Shown here piece after piece: positions 6,862 to 10,661 of a stretch of DNA of 10,661 nt (positions within the stretch are counted from its first letter, which is position 1; each line of letters opens with the position of its first letter). Origin of the DNA: Prevotellaceae bacterium (GTDB lineage: Bacteria > Bacteroidota > Bacteroidia > Bacteroidales > UBA932); NCBI GenBank assembly GCA_031254635.1, contig JAIRUB010000188.1:1-10661 (forward strand), in the 5' to 3' direction. The notes beneath the pieces were generated by a model, which worked only from the letters and a program-made list of their open reading frames with translations, was not told the DNA's origin and did no database searches. The position numbers and the translations under genes were made by a program.

Positions 6862-8562
6862 TTAATCCTTATCCATTGACAACAAAAATTCATCGTTGTT
6901 GACGGTGCGAATCAAGCGGTCTTTCATAAATTCCATAGCCTCCACGGAATTCATGTCGGTAAGGTAATTCCGTAAAATCCAAATGCGGTTCAACTTGTCT
7001 TTTTCTACCAACAAATCATCACGGCGGGTGCTGCTGAGCGTAACGTCAATAGCCGGGAAGATACGTTTATTCGAAAGTTTGCGGTCGAGCTGCAATTCCA
7101 TATTACCCGTGCCTTTAAATTCTTCGAAAATTACCTCGTCCATCTTAGAGCCTGTATCAGTCAAAGCTGTGGCAAGAATGGTAAGAGAGCCGCCGTCCTC
7201 AATGTTTCGTGCGGCGCCGAAGAAACGCTTAGGTTTATGCAGGGCATTAGCGTCCACACCACCGCTCAACACCTTACCGGATGCGGGTTGTACAGTATTG
7301 AATGCACGAGCTAAACGGGTAATGGAATCTAACAAGATAACTACATCGTGGCCGCACTCGACCAATCGTTTTGCTTTTTCAAGAACGATGTTAGCGACCT
7401 TCACGTGGCGGTCGGCGGGCTCATCGAAAGTTGAGGCAACCACCTCGGCACGTACACTACGTGCCATGTCGGTAACCTCCTCCGGACGCTCATCAATGAG
7501 GAGTACAATCATATATACTTCAGGATGGTTGTCGGCTATGGCGTTGGCAATTTCTTTGAGAAGAATGGTTTTACCTGTCTTAGGCTGTGCTACAATGAGG
7601 CCGCGTTGTCCTTTTCCAATAGGTGTAAACATGTCAACAACACGTGTTTCCAACTTATTGTGCCCCTTGCCTGTAATATCAAATTTTTCGGTGGGAAACA
7701 GCGGTGTAAGGAAATCAAATGGCACACGGTCACGAATATATGCGGGAGTACGGCCATTGATATGCTTTACCTGTACTAAAGGCAGGTACTTTTCGCCCTC
7801 GCGCGGAGGGCGGATTTCACCGGTCACCAAGTCGCCGGTCTTGAGACCAAAGAGTTTGATTTGCGACAGTGAAACATACACATCATCGGGCGAACTTAGG
7901 TAATTGTAGTCCGACGAGCGAAGGAAACCATAGCCCTCGGGCATTAATTCCAAAACGCCCGTAGCCTCTACAGTGCCTTCAAATTCTAATCGTTTTTCAA
8001 TAACCGGAGCAAGATGGGTGTCTTGAGCTTCGTGATGGTGCTCCTTATTGTTTTCGTTACCATTTCCGTTTCCATGAGGATGTTGTTTTTTTTCATGATG
8101 TTTCTTCTCAGCATGCTGCTTTTCAGGATGTTTTTTCTCTTGTTGAGGTTTAGGTGTAGGAGTGGGTTCCGGCGTAGTTGATATCGTTGTATCAGCTTGT
8201 ATTTCAGCTTTTTTTTCTACCTGTTGTGCTGGTTTTGGTTTTCTGCCGCGTTTCTTTTTCTCCGGCTGTGGCGGGAGTTGTGGTTGCAGTAGCGGTAATT
8301 GTGGTTGCTCCGGCGCTTTAGGCGCATCTGCCGGTTTTACTTCCTTGACGATTTCAACAGGTTTGGCTTCGGGAACAATACGTTCGCGCCGTTTTTTCTT
8401 TTTAGGAGTAGGGTCCGAAACGCCTTGAATGGCTTGTTCATCAATAATCTTGTAAATTAATGCCTCTTTTTCAAGCCCATTAACTTTCTTTAACTTCAAA
8501 CCTTCGGCAATGGAACGCAGTTCTTCAATGCTCTTTTTGGTCAGTTCTAAAATGTCGTACAT
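6862..8562 (-). CDS. rho: Transcription termination factor Rho, with long low-complexity insert
   Basis: Hexameric RNA-dependent ATPase that releases RNA from stalled transcription complexes. The 566 residues show, in order: a SAP-like Rho N-terminal domain (1-45, LTKKSIEELRSIAEGLKLKK); a charged, proline-, lysine- and histidine-rich insert (about 50-185); the cold-shock-like RNA-binding domain (200-270, GVLELMPEGYGFLRS); and the ATPase domain. In the ATPase are Walker A QPKTGKT (326-332), LLIDERPEEVTDM with the catalytic glutamate (354-366), Walker B VVILLD (407-412), the Q-loop KVLSGGVDANAL (430-441) and STRRDD (511-516). E. coli Rho has 419 residues; the insert accounts for the excess. I start at ATG 8562. 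The frame stays open to 8712, but those 50 residues have no Rho homology and run across the proposed rho promoter. The downstream glycosyltransferase gene follows 12 bases after the stop. Confidence 0.97.
   Translation of the reverse strand: MYDILELTKKSIEELRSIAEGLKLKKVNGLEKEALIYKIIDEQAIQGVSDPTPKKKKRRERIVPEAKPVEIVKEVKPADAPKAPEQPQLPLLQPQLPPQPEKKKRGRKPKPAQQVEKKAEIQADTTISTTPEPTPTPKPQQEKKHPEKQHAEKKHHEKKQHPHGNGNGNENNKEHHHEAQDTHLAPVIEKRLEFEGTVEATGVLELMPEGYGFLRSSDYNYLSSPDDVYVSLSQIKLFGLKTGDLVTGEIRPPREGEKYLPLVQVKHINGRTPAYIRDRVPFDFLTPLFPTEKFDITGKGHNKLETRVVDMFTPIGKGQRGLIVAQPKTGKTILLKEIANAIADNHPEVYMIVLLIDERPEEVTDMARSVRAEVVASTFDEPADRHVKVANIVLEKAKRLVECGHDVVILLDSITRLARAFNTVQPASGKVLSGGVDANALHKPKRFFGAARNIEDGGSLTILATALTDTGSKMDEVIFEEFKGTGNMELQLDRKLSNKRIFPAIDVTLSSTRRDDLLVEKDKLNRIWILRNYLTDMNSVEAMEFMKDRLIRTVNNDEFLLSMDKD
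8008..8415 (-). other. Rho low-complexity, probably disordered insert (residues about 50-185)
   Basis: Between the Rho N-terminal domain and the RNA-binding domain lie about 136 residues of biased composition. First come basic runs (KKKKRRER, KKKRGRKPK) separated by proline/glutamine stretches (QPQLPLLQPQLPPQPE) and a Thr-Pro segment (TPEPTPTPKP). Then from residue 145 to 183 comes a stretch with ten histidines mixed with lysine and glutamate, and the tract NGNGNEN. No hydrophobic core is visible, so disorder is a fair inference. Bacteroidota Rho proteins are known to carry inserts here, and the one in Bacteroides thetaiotaomicron has been reported to drive phase separation. The basic parts may add RNA contacts; the histidine part could bind metal or respond to pH, which is speculation. 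Confidence 0.8.
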
Positions 8563-8624
8563 AAAATGATTAACTATAAAATTTGTTGAGTGGGAAAATA
8601 GTAGTATAAAATTTAAGGATATGT

Positions 8625-8641
8625 CTCTTTGATGAAAAGAG
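8625..8641 (-). other. Small stem-loop at the expected 5' end of the rho mRNA
   Basis: On the minus strand CTCTTT and AAAGAG can form a 6-bp stem around a 5-base loop (TCATC). It coincides with the first bases of the transcript expected from the proposed rho promoter. A hairpin at the very 5' end often protects an mRNA from decay, so that is one possible role; chance occurrence in such a short stem is also quite possible. Confidence 0.3.
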
Positions 8642-8644
8642 GTG

Positions 8645-8675
8645 CAAATGTACGACAAAATTTTAAATCTGCAAA
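8645..8675 (-). promoter_or_regulatory. Proposed rho promoter (Bacteroidota-type -33/-7)
   Basis: Read on the minus strand, TTTG (8675-8672) is followed after exactly 19 bases by TACATTTG (8652-8645), which fits the Bacteroidota consensus TTTG-N19-21-TAnnTTTG at every fixed position. A start of transcription a few bases further on, near 8638-8641, would give a leader of about 75-80 bases before the rho ATG at 8562. This also argues against the longer open frame that begins upstream at 8712. Start site and activity are inferred from the motif only. Confidence 0.72.
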
Positions 8676-8694
8676 TTTTATAAAAAAAAATATT

Positions 8695-8702
8695 TATCTT
8701 TG
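8695..8702 (+). promoter_or_regulatory. Proposed rpe promoter -7 box
   Basis: TATCTTTG matches the Bacteroidota -7 consensus TAnnTTTG exactly and stands 20 bases before the rpe ATG, so the leader would be very short (roughly 13-17 bases). No clear TTTG lies at the -33 position; with a 19-base spacer that position (8672-8675) reads CAAA, which is the -33 box of the opposite rho promoter. The spacer is extremely A+T-rich and holds an A9 run at 8682-8690, which might compensate for the poor -33 box. Confidence 0.6.
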
Positions 8703-8722
8703 TACTATACATTTAATTATTT

Positions 8723-9370
8723 ATGGATAGATTACTTTCAGTATCAATGTTATCATCCAATTTTGGGAAATTGGATGATAATGTAGATATGGTAAATAAA
8801 AGTGAGGCCGATTGGTTTCATTTAGACATTATGGACGGGGTATTTGTACCTAATATATCTTATGGACTTCCTATTATCCGGACTATTGCTGCAAAAGCCT
8901 TAAAGCCCTTAGACGTGCATTTAATGATAGTTGACCCCGATCGTTATTTAGAAGTATTTAAAGAGGCCGGCGCACAATTATTAAGTGTTCATTATGAGGC
9001 ATGTATACACCTTCATCGTACCCTTCACCGTATTCGGGCATTAGACATGAAAGCCGGAGTGGCATTAAACCCTCACACTTCAGTAGAACTGCTCAGCGAT
9101 ATTATTCAAGATGTTGATTTTGTGTTGCTTATGTCTGTTAATCCGGGCTTTGGCGGACAAGTTTTTATAGAACATACCTACAATAAGATTACACGCTTGA
9201 AAGAAATGATTGTGAAATCGGATAGCCCTGCCTTAATTGAAATAGATGGTGGTGTAAATCAACGAAATGCGGAATGTCTTTATGCTGCCGGAGCAGACAT
9301 TTTAGTGGCCGGCAATGCAGTTTTCTCCGCTGCCGACCCACAGCAAAGTATCAAAGAGTTAAAAGTTTAA
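8723..9370 (+). CDS. rpe: Ribulose-phosphate 3-epimerase
   Basis: Interconverts D-ribulose 5-phosphate and D-xylulose 5-phosphate in the pentose phosphate pathway (cytoplasm). The 215-residue TIM barrel has all the metal and catalytic residues: the H33-x-D35 pair in DWFHLDIMDGVFVPNIS, H66 in LDVHLMIVDP, and D175 in IEIDGGVN. The phosphate-binding segments MSVNPGFGGQVF (137-148) and GADILVAGNAVF (190-201) are intact. Length agrees with the family. ATG at 8723 gives the standard N-terminus (DRLLSVSMLSSNF, corresponding to the usual PSILSADF region). It is divergent from rho and 63 bases upstream of pgi on the same strand. A perfect hairpin covers codons 10-20 (see the inverted repeat entry). 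Confidence 0.97.
   Translation: MDRLLSVSMLSSNFGKLDDNVDMVNKSEADWFHLDIMDGVFVPNISYGLPIIRTIAAKALKPLDVHLMIVDPDRYLEVFKEAGAQLLSVHYEACIHLHRTLHRIRALDMKAGVALNPHTSVELLSDIIQDVDFVLLMSVNPGFGGQVFIEHTYNKITRLKEMIVKSDSPALIEIDGGVNQRNAECLYAAGADILVAGNAVFSAADPQQSIKELKV
8750..8781 (+). repeat. Perfect 14-bp inverted repeat inside the start of rpe
   Basis: TTATCATCCAATTT (8750-8763) is separated by the tetraloop TGGG from its exact reverse complement AAATTGGATGATAA (8768-8781). In RNA three more pairs can form outside (A-U at 8747/8784, U-G at 8748/8783, G-U at 8749/8782), for a 17-bp stem. It starts about 25 bases after the rpe ATG. No U-run follows, so it is not a classical terminator. It could slow early translation, protect the mRNA or be bound as DNA by a dimeric protein; none of these is shown. 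Confidence 0.85.
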
Positions 9371-9378
9371 AATTGTGA

Positions 9379-9426
9379 AAACTTTCGACTTTATAAACTT
9401 TCGATTTTATAAACTTTATAACTTTT
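9379..9426 (+). repeat. 16-bp tandem repeat in the rpe-pgi gap
   Basis: Two nearly identical 16-base units stand in tandem: AAACTTTCGACTTTAT (9379-9394) and AAACTTTCGATTTTAT (9395-9410), which differ at one position. A third, decayed unit (9411-9426) keeps only AAACTTT plus a shifted TATAAC. They fill most of the 63 bases between rpe and pgi. AAAGTTT at 9362-9368 can pair with any of the AAACTTT copies, but the stem is weak and A+T-rich. No TAnnTTTG promoter box for pgi is visible here, so pgi may be read through from rpe. Confidence 0.7.
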
Positions 9427-9433
9427 AACTCAA

Positions 9434-10661
9434 ATGAATATAAACTTACAATCAATATCGCCCTTTGTTAATCAACAAGAATTGGTTAAATGGCAAGAAA
9501 AAGCCTTGAAAGCTTTAGCCGAATTGGAGGGACGCGGCGGAAAAGGAAATGATTTTTTAGGGTGGATTAATTTGCCCTCTTCTATTACAAGCGATGAAAT
9601 CAAAGCCCTGCAAGCTACGGCAAAGAATCTATCGAAAGGAATTGAAATAGTAGTGGTTATCGGTATTGGCGGCTCTTATCTGGGCGCAAAGGCAGTAATT
9701 GACGCTCTGTCGCACAGCTTTAGTGCATTGTTGCCTGCTCGTAAGCACCCTATAGTAGTGTTTGCCGGACAAAATATCAGTGAAGATTATCATGCCGAAT
9801 TGTTAGAAATATTGCAAGAAAAATCGGCAGCCTGTATTATAATATCCAAATCGGGGACTACTACCGAGCCGGCCATAGCCTTCCGTTTAATTAAACAACA
9901 TTTCGAAGAAAAATACGGCAAGGCAGAAGCAAAAAACCGTATCGTAGCCATTACTGATGTTGCACGGGGCGCCTTGCGCACCTTGGCCGTTCAGAAAGGT
10001 TATCAAACCTTTGTAATTCCTGATGATGTGGGTGGCCGCTTCTCGGTACTCACGCCGGTGGGATTATTATCGATCGCTGTGGCAGGATTTGATATTGAAG
10101 CATTAATTAAAGGTGCGGTGGAAATGGAACAACGTACTTCTAAACATGAGATGTCGAATCCAGCAACACAATATGCAGCTGTGCGTAATGCGCTTTATTA
10201 TGGCGGCAAAAAAATAGAGGTTTTGGTCAACTATAATCCCAAATTGCATTTTATTACTGAATGGTGGAAGCAACTGTACGGCGAAAGCGAAGGAAAGGAG
10301 TACAAGGGTATTTTCCCCGCAGGAGTTGATTTCACCTCTGATTTACATTCAATGGGACAGTACTTGCAGGAAGGCGAACGCATTTTATTTGAAACAGTAT
10401 TGAGCGTGAAGCAAGAGCAGCATACGCTGATTATTCCGAAAGATGAACAAAACTTTGACCAGCTAAACTTCTTGTCGGGCCGCCGTTTGAGCGAATGTAA
10501 TAAGATGGCCGAATTAGGTACCTTGTTGGCACATGTGGATGGAGGGGTTCCTAATATTCATATAGAAATACCGGCTATTAATGAACATAATTTGGGTGCC
10601 CTCTTGTATTTCTTCGAAAAGGCTTGCGGCATCAGCGGCTATATGCTTGGCGTTAATCCGT
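9434..10661 (+). CDS. pgi: Glucose-6-phosphate isomerase, short bacterial form, 3'-truncated by the window edge
   Basis: Interconverts glucose 6-phosphate and fructose 6-phosphate in glycolysis and gluconeogenesis (cytoplasm). From ATG 9434 the frame is open for 409 codons to the end of the window, with no stop or shift. Visible are the first SIS domain with VVVIGIGGSYLGAKA (73-87), the phosphate-binding SKSGTTTEP (138-146), PGI signature 1 as DDVGGRFSVLTPVG (197-210), the catalytic glutamate in LYGESEGKE (E284) and the histidine in DLHSMGQY (H305). The protein ends at GYMLGVNP, just where signature 2 would begin, so about 40 residues are missing compared with the usual 445-450 of the short form. 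It follows rpe by 63 bases holding a tandem repeat and may share its transcript. There is no Shine-Dalgarno sequence. Confidence 0.97.
   Translation, partial: MNINLQSISPFVNQQELVKWQEKALKALAELEGRGGKGNDFLGWINLPSSITSDEIKALQATAKNLSKGIEIVVVIGIGGSYLGAKAVIDALSHSFSALLPARKHPIVVFAGQNISEDYHAELLEILQEKSAACIIISKSGTTTEPAIAFRLIKQHFEEKYGKAEAKNRIVAITDVARGALRTLAVQKGYQTFVIPDDVGGRFSVLTPVGLLSIAVAGFDIEALIKGAVEMEQRTSKHEMSNPATQYAAVRNALYYGGKKIEVLVNYNPKLHFITEWWKQLYGESEGKEYKGIFPAGVDFTSDLHSMGQYLQEGERILFETVLSVKQEQHTLIIPKDEQNFDQLNFLSGRRLSECNKMAELGTLLAHVDGGVPNIHIEIPAINEHNLGALLYFFEKACGISGYMLGVNP

Noticed and set aside
6983..7903. Long open frame of 306 codons on the + strand, opposite rho
   Set aside because: It is rich in serine and arginine with no recognisable domain, lies wholly antisense to the conserved rho ATPase region, and is explained by rho codon use.
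8563..8712. 50-residue N-terminal extension of rho
   Set aside because: It has no Rho homology, is A+T-rich, and crosses the proposed rho promoter at 8645-8675. The Rho N-terminal domain begins at the ATG at 8562.
8750..8781. Reading the rpe hairpin as an intrinsic terminator
   Set aside because: No run of T follows the right arm (ATGTAGATAT), the stem is A+T-rich, and it lies inside an intact essential-type gene.
9362..9385. AAAGTTT/AAACTTT pair after rpe as a terminator
   Set aside because: The stem is seven mostly A-T pairs with a 10-base loop and no clear T-run. The AAACTTT arm is one of three repeat copies, so the pairing is probably incidental.

Overview
The window reads as a Bacteroidota chromosome, most likely Bacteroidales. 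The grounds are the TAnnTTTG-type -7 promoter boxes, the near absence of Shine-Dalgarno sequences, the protein styles, and a Rho factor with a long low-complexity insert. The order-level placement is an inference and no genus can be named. There is no RNA gene, CRISPR array, insertion sequence, phage gene or integration site, and no gene-free stretch above 300 bases; the longest gap is 160 bases.

Left arm (1-2997, + strand): the C-terminal part of a family 2 glycosyltransferase, then lysS (lysyl-tRNA synthetase, class II), then a second family 2 glycosyltransferase, packed with gaps of 2 and 20 bases. Middle (2991-6849, - strand): reading in the direction of transcription, a family 2 glycosyltransferase, a WecE/RffA-type aminotransferase (dTDP-4-amino-4,6-dideoxygalactose), a GT-B-like glycosyltransferase and a GNAT acetyltransferase. 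These are joined by a 19-base gap, a 4-base ATGA overlap and an 8-base overlap. Only 12 bases separate the first of them from the rho stop codon, so rho plus the four glycan genes look like one transcription unit. The two arms converge, with their last codons overlapping.

Right arm: rho (- strand) and rpe (+ strand) diverge from a 160-base region holding a good Bacteroidota-type promoter for rho and a -7 box for rpe, arranged symmetrically around one shared -33 position. rpe is followed by pgi, which runs off the window; both belong to central sugar-phosphate metabolism.

Together the glycan genes suggest a lipopolysaccharide or other surface-polysaccharide locus. WecE would aminate a dTDP-4-keto-6-deoxyhexose, the GNAT enzyme could N-acetylate the product, and the glycosyltransferases would build the chain. 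The genes that make the dTDP-keto sugar (rmlA/rmlB type) and any flippase or polymerase are not here. I saw no wholly new system. The best leads are a perfect 14-bp hairpin just inside the rpe coding sequence, the symmetric rho/rpe promoter, the Rho insert, and the coupling of rho and lysS to glycan genes.
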